A stretch of DNA of 64,000 bases from Enoplolaimus lenunculus (GCA_030248215.1 JASANG010003338.1:62001-126000); one strand, 5' to 3'; positions 38,901 through 53,900 are shown, counted from the stretch's first letter. Notes: generated by a model not told the origin, from the sequence alone. Made by a program: numbers and translations.

Positions 38901-41900
38901 GGCTGCTTTTAAAACTTGTTTAGAAGTATGAGTTTTGAATAATGATTGAATTGAAATTGCTGCGCAGACCCAATAATTCAGAAATTTACGATCAGTTTTC
39001 TGTGTTTAATTCAAAAGCTGGGCATCGAAAATGAAGATTTTCCAAATTTGAAGCTTGCTGGAAAAATGCCATCGTTGAGACTTCAGCTCAATGACACAAA
39101 GCTGGCTGCTTTTAAAACTTGTTTAGAAGTATGAGTTTTGAATAATGATTGAATTGAAATTGCTGCGCAATTTTTTGTTTCTTAAATTTTAAGTTAGCTT
39201 TTGCAAAATTGTTGGCTTTTTAAATTATAGTGTTTACAAATATTGTAACCAATTTGTGGAAAATCATAGTGGCATGTTCTTTACAGTTTAGGTAGTTACA
39301 CGACGTCATAATAAGACAATCCCTGACATAACAGCGGAGTCACAATTCGATAGTGATGTATTAAACCGTCGTAATCGCGCAAGTACTCGAAAGCGATATC
39401 CTTGGTCTAGAACAATAAGTGGTAAGTTGGGTTTTGCATTTGCCGTATGTTTTGACACTGATGCAAACGTGTTATATCTATCACCAATGGGTTTTCAAAT
39501 ATAAGAACTGCTGCAATTCCAAATCTAAAAATCGGCACAGAAGCAAATCAAATTCTGTTCGAAAAGTGTGTTGTACTTCGCAGCTACGTAGGTGTTACAC
39601 TACCATAAAAATGGTCAAAGGACTGTAATTCTATGTAGTCGGTGATGTTTTCTATGTTAGAGCAGTTTAATTAACACTGAATTATTATGACTGTGTACTT
39701 TTAGGGTCAAAATCAATTGACACAGGAAAGAAAAGAGATATTGTACAGTCGATTATTCAGTTTTCTGTTGACGAAGTGAACGTTGAAATGCAAACAAAAG
39801 ACAAATCCATTGGCGAACTGCAGCTTGGTATTGATTTTTTTATTTTTATCAAACCGAAGAACGATGAAATTTCTGTTTGAATACAGTCGTATAGATTTTG
39901 TATTAGGTGTTTATGCATAATTGCAATCTTTTATTAGAATTTTGTATATAATTGGAATTTACTGCACTTCATAGTACGTAGTTGAAATACTAGTGGAAGA
40001 CATAAATATATGCAAGGTTAACGCCCAATTTTATTTCAGTTTAGCGAGGTTTTAGACTTACAATCTGTCAAATATGAAAGCCAATTTCTGTTCCTCAGAT
40101 GTTAGTTTTCAATTTTGAAACTGTGCAGTATTTGAATTAGAGTTACGGTATTTTGAAGTAAGCGGTCTCTACCGGACAATATTTGGTTTTTTCGTAATAC
40201 CACTTTGTGTAGTAATTGCTGTTGGACTGTAAAGTGTAAAAATTGAGGGCAGCTAGTTTCTGTTAATTTGTTGCGACAAGTTGGATTTTGTTTATAGGAC
40301 GGTTGTCTGTAGAATGTCATCAGTATAACACGAAATCGAGCATCAAATTTATGTTGCATAGCTTGTTGCTAGTTGACGCCATGCAAACATGTGGACCGGA
40401 TTATGAATTGATATTTGCGTCGCATAAAGGTTTAGGGTAAGCATTACCGTGCTTTTGAAATCTTGGTTAAATATTATTAAAACTTTAAATATAAAGTCTT
40501 ATGAAACTATTAATAACTGGGTGCAGATTTTTAAAAACAAACCAATTCTATGGAGTGCCATTGTCGCTGCAGTAAGAATACAGTAGCATCAAATATCGAG
40601 CTATATTTGACAACTTGTGGGGCCAACAGCACTGCTTGCCACTATGAATGAAATGGAATTTTAAGTTTAGATTTTGTCCGTTTAAAGGTAAAACTTAAAG
40701 TTTTCAAATTGCAGTCACATTTTGATAATCACCGGAATAATTTTCTGCTCCGCTAGATGCTCTTCAAGTAACAGCTGAGAATACATAATTACTAAGAAAA
40801 AACAAAGAGATGTACAAACAAACGAAACAGCAGGCAAAATCTGAGTTCAATCACCTTAAAAACTCATAACCGAAAAATCGGAATTCCGGCATTGGAATTG
40901 CAGCTAGCGGAATCAGAATCAGAACCCAAATTTTGTCGGAATTTTAGCCGGAATCAAAAATCCGTGGGAATCCGGGAAACTGGCAAGTAATCGCGTAGCC
41001 TGATATGTGGTGCTTTGCAAAAGACTGCAAAACACCAGTGCAATTATTACCCTTTCTTCGGCTCCTGTATAGGTTTGAAAAAATTTAAACATACGTAATT
41101 TATACGCAGTGTCTATAGATACATCTGGGTTTTGGTGCAAGTATTCTGAATTATAGGCTTGACATGGAATCAGGAGTGTTAAAAAGCTATAGTATTGATG
41201 CTGGACTGTCGAAAGCTGCAGGTAAAATATGTTTAATATTTTGTTCTGTACCGTCTAATGCGTATTTAGCAAATTTTTGTGTAGATTAGTTTAGTGGAAG
41301 GATTTTCACTCAGGTATCTATGTAATTGGCAAAATTGTGCTTTTATTTATAGACAAGTTATTAATGCCCTAGTTGTCTAGAGCGATTTTAATATTGTAGG
41401 CATTTGTAACGAAGAAAGCGACCCTTTGATTACAGTACGTTTGGAAACAAGCCCGTTTCAAGATGAATCATTAGTTCATTTAACGTTCAACAGTTTGGAC
41501 ATATCATGTAGGTACCATACTTGACTGTTGTTTGACTGTTGTTAATTTGACGGTTGAACCTTTGATTTTCAAGAAATTTATTCTTAATTTATTCTTAAAC
41601 ATGTGTGACGGGTGTGTTGACTGTTAATGTAATATTTGGAATTGTTTTAAATTGTAAGCAGGATGCGACCGGATACATGCTTTCAATAAAACGTGTTATC
41701 TTAACATTACAATATATCGAGCAACATTGAACAGTTTCTCGATTATATCTAGCAGATATGTTCGATTTGCATATTTGCAGTAAACCAAGTCACAATCATT
41801 GCTCTTATGTCGTTTTTCGAAGCTCTTTTTCCGAATCAAACATATACAACCGAAGACAACAGTATACACCAACCGGTTACTTTTTCAAGTTCGTATACAG

Positions 41901-44900
41901 AAGTGGAAACTGAGGTTACTATTTATTGGCTGGGTTTCTGCAACCTTATTTAAGTTTACTAAGTTTTGCTTAAATACTTACTTAAGTCATTGACGTAAGT
42001 AAATATGGATAAAAAGGAAGAATTGCAAGTCATGGAACAGTGCCATACCAAGGAAGCCACAGATTTGCTTTATACTAAAGTGGTTCTATGGGTTTACAAT
42101 CTCAATTAAACCAAAGACAGTATGCCACAACCGTTACCCTGTAATTTATTAAATTTAGTGAGTGACTTACGTATTTACTTTAAAGTATAGTTTCAAAAAC
42201 TATAAGTTGTTTAAGTGGTTACTTTGTAAATACTTAAGTATGAATACGCGCTTAAATAGGTTTTCAGGAACCCAACAATTATTATTAATATTCATTTTTT
42301 CTCGTGGTTGTTTTATCACTATGTAGTTTAATAATAGCAGTATTATTAGTTTTATTCGGGTTGTGTCAAGAGTCGGTGATGACTCTAAGACAAAAGAAGG
42401 AAATTTTCGAAAAATTGTATGTACAATATGTACCAGCATCTTGTTGTGTTTTGGCAGCTTCACGTTTTAGAATATAAGCGGAGCGTTATGTTTTTGCTGC
42501 GCACAGTGCCATTATTTATCAAGGCTCGCACAAAATGTACCCTTATAAATGATGGCGTAGGCAAAATAACACAGCGCATTGGACACAGAATGTAGCCAGT
42601 TGCGTGCTATCGTCTGAGAGTAGTGATCATCCACCCTTGGTTGTATTCATTGCAGTATTGCATAGTGGTTTTACTGATTCAGGTCATTGGTGATTGGAAA
42701 ATTACAGCTTGGTTCGGTAGTCTAAATATGCTACTCTATCAGGAAATGCAGGAAGATATTACAACTGGCTCGCCAAGTATCTCACTGTTAACGCCGACAA
42801 GGAAAATTTCGTCTGTTACGATTCATGGGTGCAGTCTAGAAATCAAAACAGGTTAGTTGGCACAATTTGCACGATTAAGTTAAGGGAATTCTCCGTATTT
42901 ATATAAATTTTAAGCTATAAAACTAACGAATTAACTCATTCTTACCGCCAACAGTTAATGTTTTTTCTAATATATTCGATAGTTCACTATTCGACGACAA
43001 TGAATCTGTCCTATTCTTCTGCATCTTTCCACAACGTTTTACCATGTAGATCGACAAAGCCTGCAATAATATACCCAAGTTATAAAATTTTTTACATATC
43101 AACTCAGTACATCCGCCTAAATTAATATATGGGGGCCTGTCATTGACAAAGTTGGGCTTAGACCGGGGTTGTTTAGGTTTAGGCTGCGTAGGCAGGCTCT
43201 GTAAAGAACCTGGCCTAACATTTTTGTTGTTTGCAGACGGTTTGAACCTAGATATATTTCAACAATAGTTTAGCTAGTTTTTATATGGTCGCATACGAAA
43301 AAAACCAAAGTGGGTGACGTTTCAAAAAGTTATATGTGTAGAACTGTAATTCTAGAGCTAGGAAATGGAATCAGTAAAATTTTTACGGTGACTCATTTAT
43401 TTGTTTTGCTCAAAACTTTGTTTTAAAGTTGATTAGTAATACAGCGTTACGGTTGTTTGTTGAGCATACTCTTGTACTCTTCCACAACACTTACGTTTTG
43501 GCTTAAGCGCAGGACATGGTTTACGCATGCCTAAGGCTTTTGCTTTAACCTCAAATGTGTTGGGAAAGAATACATAAGCTCATTGATTGCATTATTTTAA
43601 GGTGATGCTGGTCAGAAACTATCGGGATGTCTTAACGGCTTACAAATGCTTGACTTGGTGCGTGGTGTGAAAGTTGTTGACTTTGGGCTAAATGATACAG
43701 CTAACTGGATACAACGGGGCAATGACAGTATGCCGAAAACTCAAGGGTCTCGGGCAGACGCCACCCAAGCAATTGTTTTCGAACTCTCGTTGCTGAATGG
43801 TAGCGCGTCAGACTACGGTGGATTCAAAAAGTTAACGCTCACCGCTGCATCGTTATCGTATATTTATTCGCCAGAATTTTTAGATGATTGCGTTGCTTGT
43901 TACGATAAAATTATTGCTGCTATGACGGAAATTTCGTCAAAAAAATCTCGGCACGAATTCAGTATTGTTGAGCGTGTCGGGGTTAATGCTGTTACAACCG
44001 ATGAGGACTCTTATGCTGAGTTAACTGATAAATTGCAGCTGACCTATGAGCTTTTGCTTCTACAGCCTGTTGTTGTGTTTGTACCGCCTGCGAAGCAACT
44101 TGAGTGTCAATCAAAACAAAGATGCACTGAATTTGATGTGATTGTATTGCAGTTGGGCAATGTGAAGATTTGTGTAAGTAATTGTATTAGTTTTACAATA
44201 CACGACGATACAAGTTGTGTGTTTGTAAAACAGGGTTTATTATTAGTTATGCTTAGCGTTAGGTTCACTCTTTTTAGAGTTCATATTGATCAAATAGTTT
44301 GTGAAGCAGAGCTTGCATTAGACTGAAATATTTTAACTGGGATGGGGTGAGCTTTGTCGCTGTAACCCGACTGAGTTTTGATTTTTTATCTTTCTTACTA
44401 GTGTTATGCATCTTAGCTTGAGATTTTGTTGTGTTTTTATGTTTTTTCAGTGTATTTTTTATCAATAATTATATTTCAGAGCGCGAAACCTTCAGAAGTA
44501 GGTCTTTCAAATGTGTATCAAACAACGACGGCGTTAACGATATCTGTTTCTGGTGCTGGTGCGTGCAGTTGCTCGGCTAAACTAGCGACAAGTGGATGCG
44601 GATTGCCTGGTGTACTACGTCAACCGTCCAGTCAAACGCTATTGTCCGATTGTGAGTTAGATATCGTTCTATGTTTTGGAACGCGCAGGTCAACGGTAAA
44701 AGGGGAAATCGATTTACTGGATTTGTACCCAGTTTTCGAAATCCCCTTTGTTCGGAACAAAAACGTACTTGAGTGTAGCGAAGAATATGAATTGCCAGGA
44801 TCAGAAGAACAATCCAAACCGAAAAACAACATTCCATCGAATAACATTCAGGTTGACGTTACGGCAAGAGCCGGTATTCATTTGTCGATGCTACGGTCGG

Positions 44901-47900
44901 AGTACGATTCGATTATGGCGTTGGTCGATAGTTTGGGTGATCGAGCCGAGATGGAGACGGAAATGGAAAATACTGCACAACAACTGGCTACAGCTTTAGT
45001 ATGCAATTTTAAAGTAGGTGATGTTTCAAAGACTTTGTTGTGTATGCTGTGCTTTAAACTGTATTAATTTCTACAGCGTAGTCCAATAAGAAAGATGTTA
45101 ATTTCTGTGGTTGTGTTATTAGCTGATCTTCAGCCCGATAATTTGTGAAAGATGAATTTGTAATGGTTTCTCCTATTTGTTTTATAAAATTTATGGTTAG
45201 AAAAATTATGTTTCACTACGTCTTTACACCTCGTTTTTTGCAAGTGCGCGCGTTGGTGCTCCTGGTACGAATTAGAGCATTCAATTGCAACAGCTGTCGT
45301 GCATATGCATGTACTACTCTTGAACATAGTTATTGCTCTCGCGATTGTATTGTTTTAAAGTGAGATATAAATTTGCCGAAGGATAGTAATATTTACTATT
45401 TTGGAGCTGCAAGCTATTAATAGGCTGTCCAAAAAGTAACTTAATCAGTTTTCAGTGTAAGCGTATCTGGCATACGGTTGTACTTGGTAGTCGTTTTTGA
45501 AAATGTTTCAATTATACATACAATCTAAGTACGCTTGCTTCATTTGAGGTTTATGACGCTTTTTAGATAGTATGCAAAGTTGTTGTTACAATATTTTCAG
45601 ACTGATGAATTACGTTTATCGTTTCGTAGTCTTTTGAGTGAAAAACAATCGCCGTTTATTACCACATCTCTGGAAGCGCTCTCAGTGGATTACAAGAAGT
45701 TTACGCGTGACTCGGCATCAATTGTGGTGAGGCCTAGTGTATGATTGGCTCGATTCAACAAAGGGCGTTGCATGTTGTAATCCGTTTTATGTTGCAATAT
45801 AGTGAAAGTCAATGTTTATATGGTCTTGAAGTTTTTTCTATTTATCTTTGTTGGTACTATGAAATGTTCTGTTAAGTCTTGGTCAGCTCGCTTTGGTGTT
45901 CAGGACGTGTTCCCTGTCTCGCTTTTGGAGATTTGTTTTAGCTGGTTTTGAAACCTAGATAGGAATTTTCAGGAACCAGTAATGATCAATTAAACATTGC
46001 AAATGTGTTTCGGTTACCAAAAAATTAGCAAACAATGGTGTCGGCCTCAGTATGCCTAGTCTCATTCTTAATGCCGGTCTTCGGGTTCACCATTCCTAGT
46101 GCGGTAAAAATGTGAAATTAATGCTGTGTGAACGCAACCAATTTGTAAAAAAACTTAAAATACAGGTCGTTCGCTTTGCATAGAAACTTCTTTAAAACGT
46201 GATCGCGTTGGCCCCAAAAATGTACATTCTGCTAGTATTAACAGATTGCTACTGGTATGATATTTGCTGAAGACTGTGTTATGACTCCGGATGCCGCTGG
46301 ACATAAGATACCATTGTTGACGTGTAAACGGAGTGAATCATTGGTGAGTAACTCATTTTTATGATGCACAGGCGAAGGTGTATGATGTCACGGAGATATA
46401 AAATTTGTTCACTACTGCAGCGCTGAATCAGACTACGTATTTGTGCTTCAAACATTTTTGTTTTACTGTAGAATCTGTAAGGAAAGGTGAAAAGAATACA
46501 TGCTTGCCCTTTGCTCAGAGCTCAGTCTGATAGCTGGAATTTTGCGTGAGTGCTTGGTTGTTCATGAGCTAAAATATGGATCAGAAAACAGACTGTTATC
46601 AAACTAAATCGATTTAGGCCGGCATCGCTAGAAGATTATAATATTCAATGATAACTCTGTATGGTAATATTTTATGGTTAATTTCAGCAGGATCGAATGT
46701 ATGTGTCGAACTCATGCCCTGATATATCGTATCTTGGAGCGCATGACAACTATGCTTCGTATTCAACATCACTTCCGCTCGAAAGCACTCCAGGTGCGGA
46801 CCGTTTTTATAATAAATGCCTGGAGCCAAACGAAATTCATATTCCGGTTAAAACTTTGATTCAAAACCAGTTGCAAATCTGATTCCTATGACATGTATGA
46901 CCGGGATCGGATTAGGAATTTTTCAATCGATTGCTTTCTTATTTATGTTAATGTATCTTAATATTGATTCTGCTATTTAACTGCGCATAACGGGGTTTGA
47001 AAATTTCTGGTTCGTATTGTTTCCAGTTCTGACATAAAATTCTGCTATCTGTTTCGATTTCGATGTAATTTAGTTCCGTTTAGCACTATGATTAACGTTA
47101 TAATATTTTTCGGGAGCAAACGTGTGAGAGGTTATCGAAATTTGTTAATGTTTTGTGTTTAGAACCAGGAGACACTTGACGCTAGCACGCAATGTGTTAG
47201 ACCCCTGTTCTAGTTGTAGAATTTTTGTACTTTTTACTACATAGTTATGTAGATATGCAGTGTTTTTCCTTTAAGGCCAAATAGTGTTCTGGCTTAATTC
47301 TAATTGACATACCTGTTGTAGTATTGGGAATTGTAAATTTTATTGACCGCATCGTTAACTAGTAAGTATCGTTGCAAAGTACAGCAATCAGGTTTATTGT
47401 TGGCACAGTATTGTTTGGGAAATCTCAAGTGAGGGTTTCTATCTAAACGTTTAAATAATTTGTTGTCAAAATTTGGAGGTCGGCACAAAATTACTCAAGT
47501 ATTGCAGAGATTAGCGCTGTTGCGAATGTGTCACCAACATCACATAACGTGAGCAGAAGGTCATCTAGACATTCAACCGCTACTAGCCGTGATGAAAAAT
47601 GTGTTGCTGTCGAAGTTTTGATCATTGATAAAGATGCTACTCAGTTGCGCCAAAAGTTTGATATGGTAAGCGTTGTAAAAAGACAGTGTTAAACGTTGTC
47701 ACAATTAAAGTAGCCTGATCCGAAATGTCTTGTCTAACTGTGCCTAAATTCTGATGTAATCCAGTCGCTGGCCCACAATATACCAATGTTCTCCAAGTTT
47801 TCCACAAACCGTGTAATTCTTACCCCGTTAGAATTGCTCCAAATTTCTCCAGAAGCCGTGCAATTATAATTTGTTAGAATTACACTGAATCCTGCGCAAA

Positions 47901-50900
47901 CTAACCCCGTTAGAATGGCTTTCTCCGGTTTAAGAATAGTGAAACTCAACTCCGCGCAATGCGCAACACAAAATACAGCAACAACGACCGTAATTTCCTT
48001 CAGATCTCAAGCCACCGTGGCAACGTTAACCAAAATAATCCTAAGTTCAAACCAAAATATCCTTAGAATCCGCAACCTAAGAACACGCGATTAAACGCGG
48101 AATTAACTTAAAAGTACTGGTTCCGGTTCCGGCTACCCCTCTGGGTATCTCGACCTAATTTGGGTCCGTGTAGTATCCCATATTAGGTTCGACACATAGA
48201 AACGACAACAACAATATTATGCAACAATCGCTAGACAACCATATTGGGTGCTGACATATCCTAGCTATGTCGTTATGTGTAAAAATAGCCAAAGATAGTT
48301 TAAAACATTAATCAATGGTCACGCAGTACCCAAGTAACATCTACATTGCGGCAGAGCCACCATAACCTCGACTTTATATGTTTACGCCCTAAAGCAACGC
48401 CTAAACCTAACTTAAGTTCTAAGACTGACTAGGTGAAGCCAGGCACTCGCTTAAGGTGTGGTTTTGCGTCTGGTTTTAGTTTTTAGTTTGAAATATAATT
48501 GAGAGTGGCACAGCCACATGCAAGGGTGAAATAGAGCTCTTCTCCTTTGTTTTGTCTTTTATTTTTTGTACTTTTGGATTGCATCTTTGTTCGTTTTAAG
48601 CCGACTAGCGAGTCCTGAGGGTTCAAGATTGCAGACTAATCTCATTAGACTGTTCTATGCATTAAATAAACTTGTCTTTTCTTTTTGCTGCAGATATCGA
48701 GGGTGAAAGTTGAACCACTGGAAATTTGTTGAGGGTGGCATATCTGGATAGATGTTCTGTGTTATATATTTGATCATGTGTATGTGTAAGGAGACCGAAA
48801 ATATTTTCATCCAACCTTTTCAGAGATTTTCAATGCACTGTGGCGATTAATAATTTACAATTAAACAGCTAAAATGGCATGACATTTAAAAAATTTAAAA
48901 AATTTGAGAACATAATATAGCGATGTGAATTCCGGTTGCGATATCTATTACCGCAAAAATTCAATACTCCTGATGCTTTAAATCCTGACGAAAGGTGTTT
49001 TTTTGCTGTCCTGTGCTATATCTAAAACTGAACAATGTATTTCTCTGTATAGCGTATCGCCTTGCTTTATACTTTACCTGTTTTTATTTTGTAGAACTTT
49101 TTCATGCTGTTACAGTAACCGGATGATGTGAATACTATCCGCATTCATTTATTAGTAACAGGGGGATCCAAAAGGTGTTGACGGGAGCGTGTTCGCAAAT
49201 GTTATGAAACGTAAAAATTGTAAGGTAGGAACCTTATTATTTTGTCTCCAAAATTTTCTGCGAAGAAAATTTGTAAGATTTTTTCACAAAAAAATTCTGA
49301 AGTGAAAATTTATATTTTTTACAAAAAATTTTGAGTTGAAAAATGGTTTAATTCTGACGCAGACATACGCCCCCCTCAGGATCCGCTCATGATTAGAAAC
49401 GAAACTATTCAAATTTAGCCAAGTTCATATTGTTATTATTAACGATTAAGCAATTGTGTTTCGTGTTCTGCAACTGTTCAGTGTTGTTTCAGTAGTATTC
49501 TTCATTCCACCCTGCAGGGCGACCGAATGTTCGTTTGCCAAATCTGAAATATGTAGAAAGTGTATTAAAAAGTATATTATATAGTGTAGTTTAATCGTAT
49601 TTTACCGCGTTCAGTTTAAAGAACCTGGAACTTTGAGCAGAAAGGAGTGTGTTTCGATCATATGGGACGTATGAAATGTGTTTTGCGCGTGCAAAAGTTA
49701 CTTAACCATCTATTTTAGGCTCAGCAGCGCAAACATGATAAGAATATACTGTTTTATTAGCATTAACTTGATTTTAAACGTGAGCCACATACGAATAGTT
49801 TAATATAATAGGAACAGAATAATTTTTAAAAAGTCTGTATGTAGTGGCGTTTCTTGATTTCAAGGTTACGTCTGCTTTCATGCGAAAAATTCAGTTTTAA
49901 AAAACTTAGCAAATTATATTGGCTTGGGAGTAATGGAATGCGCTAACTTCATGTTACTCATGAAGCCCTATTCACACGTGCAAGTTTTTGCTGCGAGAAC
50001 TTGCAGCTGCAACTTGCGCTTGCAAGTTTTGTCCAAAATGCCGTTCGAAAAACTTGCAGCTGCAAATAGTTCATTAATAATCATAGCTAGGAATTTTGAT
50101 CACATGTGTGAACAACCATGCAAATTCGCTGAATTTATTACAGCCGCTTTCTCTATGGCCGATGAAAAATGCATGTTCTGCGTGCAATCTGCAGCTGCAA
50201 GCTCTCGTAGCAAAAACTTGCACGTGTGAATAGAGCTTAAGACTATCCATAATCACCTTATAACAAAAATGTTAGGCGTTTCTGTCAGTTGTTTATATTC
50301 TGCTATCGTCGTGCTTTTGCTGGTGCTACGTTATTCATCGTCAGAGATGAAATTTTGAGTGATGCACTATATGGTTTTTTGCTGTGAAAAATAGCTAACA
50401 GTGATGTCGTTTCACTGTGACGAAACGCTGCAATAACTGCAGAAGGGTTCATCAATTTTTTGGTTAGTAATTGTTTTCTGGTTGTGTAGTAATCAGTTAA
50501 TTTTCTTGGGTGCAGTCGGATACCAAAAAATACCAGAGCCGAAGCAGGATATGTATTTTAGCTGTGATTTGTTATGTTTTTGCTCATGGTTTTATGATTC
50601 TGATTTGGGGTGTTCACCCGCGTTTTAATAAACCCGCTGAAATTGAAAAACTTGCCGGAAAATCTACCCGGATCTACTATAAATTTATCCACTCCTGTAG
50701 AATCAAATTAAGATTTAAGATTAACTACAAAGCGCGTCTACCTTCTTTTTCGCTTCGCTTACGAGCTTTTTGGTTAAATAAAGTTGCGCTTGGTTTCTCG
50801 CTCGCTTCACTCATGATTTTAGGTTCATTATTATTATTATATTATTATTATTATTATTATTATATTATTATGATATGTTTCGGTTGCGCTCCTCCCTATC

Positions 50901-53900
50901 AGAAATTTCCGGATCAACACTGACAAAAGCATGGCTGTCGTGTAGACTTATTTTGGTGTTAGCTGCTATACCCCTGCTTCCAAATGATTTTCGGAAAATA
51001 ACTTACAGAAATCTAACTTGAAATATATAATTATATTTACAGTGTTATTTCTGCTACGTTTACGCACTGTCTTGTGACCCACGAAAAAGCCCACTATGAT
51101 TTTTGAACAAAAAGCCTATTCTTGCTTCTACAAAACTTGTAGTATAGAGGTATTGTCATACTCTTTGATGGAAAATATCTTATAAAGTAGAATGATGGCG
51201 ATGTCGCCGAAGCCAGATTTCGAATTTTTTGAACGAGCTGAAGCCGGATATCTAGTTGTTCCTGTGACTAACGACTTGTTTGTAAAAATAAACTTACCTC
51301 ATTCGACTGTTCAGATCGGTCTCATCTTTTAAATTCTGAAAATACTGTGTGAGTCCGTTCGCGTTGCGCCGTTGTCGAGTTTGAACGTCGTATGCATTTT
51401 GTTCGTTTTGTATCGGTGCGCTTATAACTTCGCTGAGAATACAAATTAGTACTGTCGCAGCAAATAAGATTGCTGAGACCCGATATTCGGTTTGCGATGC
51501 CATTATTGTTAGAAGTTTAAAATTTATTTGAATATTTTGTTAATAGTACTCTATTACTCTGTTAGGTAAGCCAAATGGTTTATATATCGAATAGGTTATG
51601 CTATGAAATCTGGTGTGGAGTCCGAGCTTCTAGCTTAAGAATTAACTTTTACGTGGTTTGCGTATATTTGTAGAATAAGACGTTGCGGTTGTATGCCTGC
51701 AAATATTTAAATTACTTGAACGCTTTCGAATTTAACAATAAGCACTAGTGAATTGGTATTGTTTTAATTACCATAGGTATATAACTCTCGTCCTATATTT
51801 CTGTGTCGCTCAGTAAACTGAAACTGTGTTTAAAAATTTACTTATTTTTAGCTTAAAATACATTAATTTTAACTTAATTGACGCTCAACGAGTCCTCTTT
51901 TTTAGTTTCAAATGAAAAATTCTTGAAGCTAAAAATGTGATATGAACGATTTGACAGCTGAAAAGTTTTTGTAACTAAATTGTCCCGTAACGTAACTCAA
52001 TAATCATTGTTCACTATGCAATAATGTCGTGATTGATTTTATTGTGAAGGAAAGGACTCTTTTCAGATTAAAATAATCTCTAATGAAGCTACTACCGTAG
52101 AAGGACAAGAAATTAAGCCGGAACCTTGCTAGACCTACATACATATTTTCTTCGAAATCGTAATAAATGAAAGCTGAACACGACCGCACTTTCTCGTGCT
52201 TATGTTTCGTCATTTTTGTTTTTGAGTATACAGCAATAGGGCAAGTTTTAATTTTGTAGGGCTTCTTGTATTTTATTGTGCGCAGGAAGCGATTGGATAT
52301 CCTATTCCGGTTTAAGACCTGGCAACAACAGATATTCATATCCGCGTACCGGCAGGGTTCCAAAAGGGTTACATTTCACAGGAAGCACGGGCCGGGCCAC
52401 GATTTTATTTGTCGCGGAATACGAACAAGAATTGGAATAGGAATTGCAAATGGATTGCATGGTCAAATTACTGCTAATAGACTACATCTAATAAGTTAAT
52501 ATCCGGTCGCAGTCTCTCTGTAAGCAATAAATAGCGATTAATTTTTACAATATGTTTATAGTGCTTGAAATTAACCGTTTCTTTGTTACGAGTGTCGGCT
52601 TCGATAAAAACTGCATCGAGAAGTTGAGGAATCAGTGCTGAGAAACATTGGTAATTAGTAATTTAAGGTTTTACGAACGAGACCTACAAAGAACTTTTCA
52701 ACTTGTTATAGAAAAGAAAAACTGAAATATTTGTCTAATGTTACTCACATTCATGGTATGCTAACGAAAAATACCGTTGCTTTTACTATGAAACAAACTC
52801 GCAAATATTTTAATGACACTTTCGAATACTGTTCATTTTATTGTCTGCTGATTTTTTGCTTAAATTTTGTCAGTTGTCAGAAACTCGATACTAAAATAGC
52901 GTTCGTTTCTCGGTATAATTTGGTTATCTGGCAGAATGATCGCAAACAGATACAATGTCACGCAACGGAATCCATCTAAAATTTGTTTGATTTGAACCCG
53001 GCCGAAGTTCAAACTTCCGTCCGACTGTTTATTGCTGGTCCTGTTGTGTTTTGTGCGCTTAATTTGGCTTGAGGATAATCATTAAAATTTTTACTGTTCC
53101 TTTGGCGACGAAACTGGCATTAGGTTAAATATTACAGTTTGCGGTATGGGTGTAGCCAGGATATATTTTTCGGGAGGGTTGGACATCGTGTATAAGACAT
53201 TTTTTGACTTATCCACGATCAAGAAGGTTCTTTTAAAGTCTGTTGAGAGTGCGTTTTCTTTTCTGTCGAGATGTTTCGGATTGGATATATTTCCTATCAC
53301 ACCTCTGGCTTGACGATTGCTTGGCAGATGAAAACATGCTACATTCTGAGTAACGGCACGCTTTTTCAAATAGAAGGTTTACAATTGTGTATGACTCGCA
53401 AAAATTAAGCGTTGATGAAGATCGAACAATGTCAACAGATAAAGTGATATATAGATTATAGAGCTGGTATTAAAAATAGTGAATAAAATTGTTTCAAACA
53501 GGAATTCAAAGCTTCTTCATAATTATGAATTATAAAATTAAAATTAGTTTAATGAAAGCCGACGACAAAAAACATTCTATTATGTTTTGCCTATATATCC
53601 GTTCTTTGTGCTTTGCGCAAGCAAGCAAGCAGTGTATTAGGTACTGTAGTTCGGAGTTTCAGCAGGAACAAAACTTAAATTACACAGGAAGTAGAATTAT
53701 GAATTGAATTTTTGTTGTCGGCTCAGAAATGAACGAAAAGTTGCAATAATTTTCAACGCCGAATTACTGTTTTACGATATTCTTTTCAGAAATCTAGCAA
53801 GAACGTATCTTAAGCTTATTTTAGCAGTTTGATCATCAAGTTTTTATTAATCTTGCAAAATTAGGCGTCAAATGTTTTTTGATCTGACTCTGACAGTTTA

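Noticed and set aside
49924-50256. 101- and 60-codon genes on opposite strands
   Set aside because: Both are produced by the inverted arms of the F1 foldback MITE.
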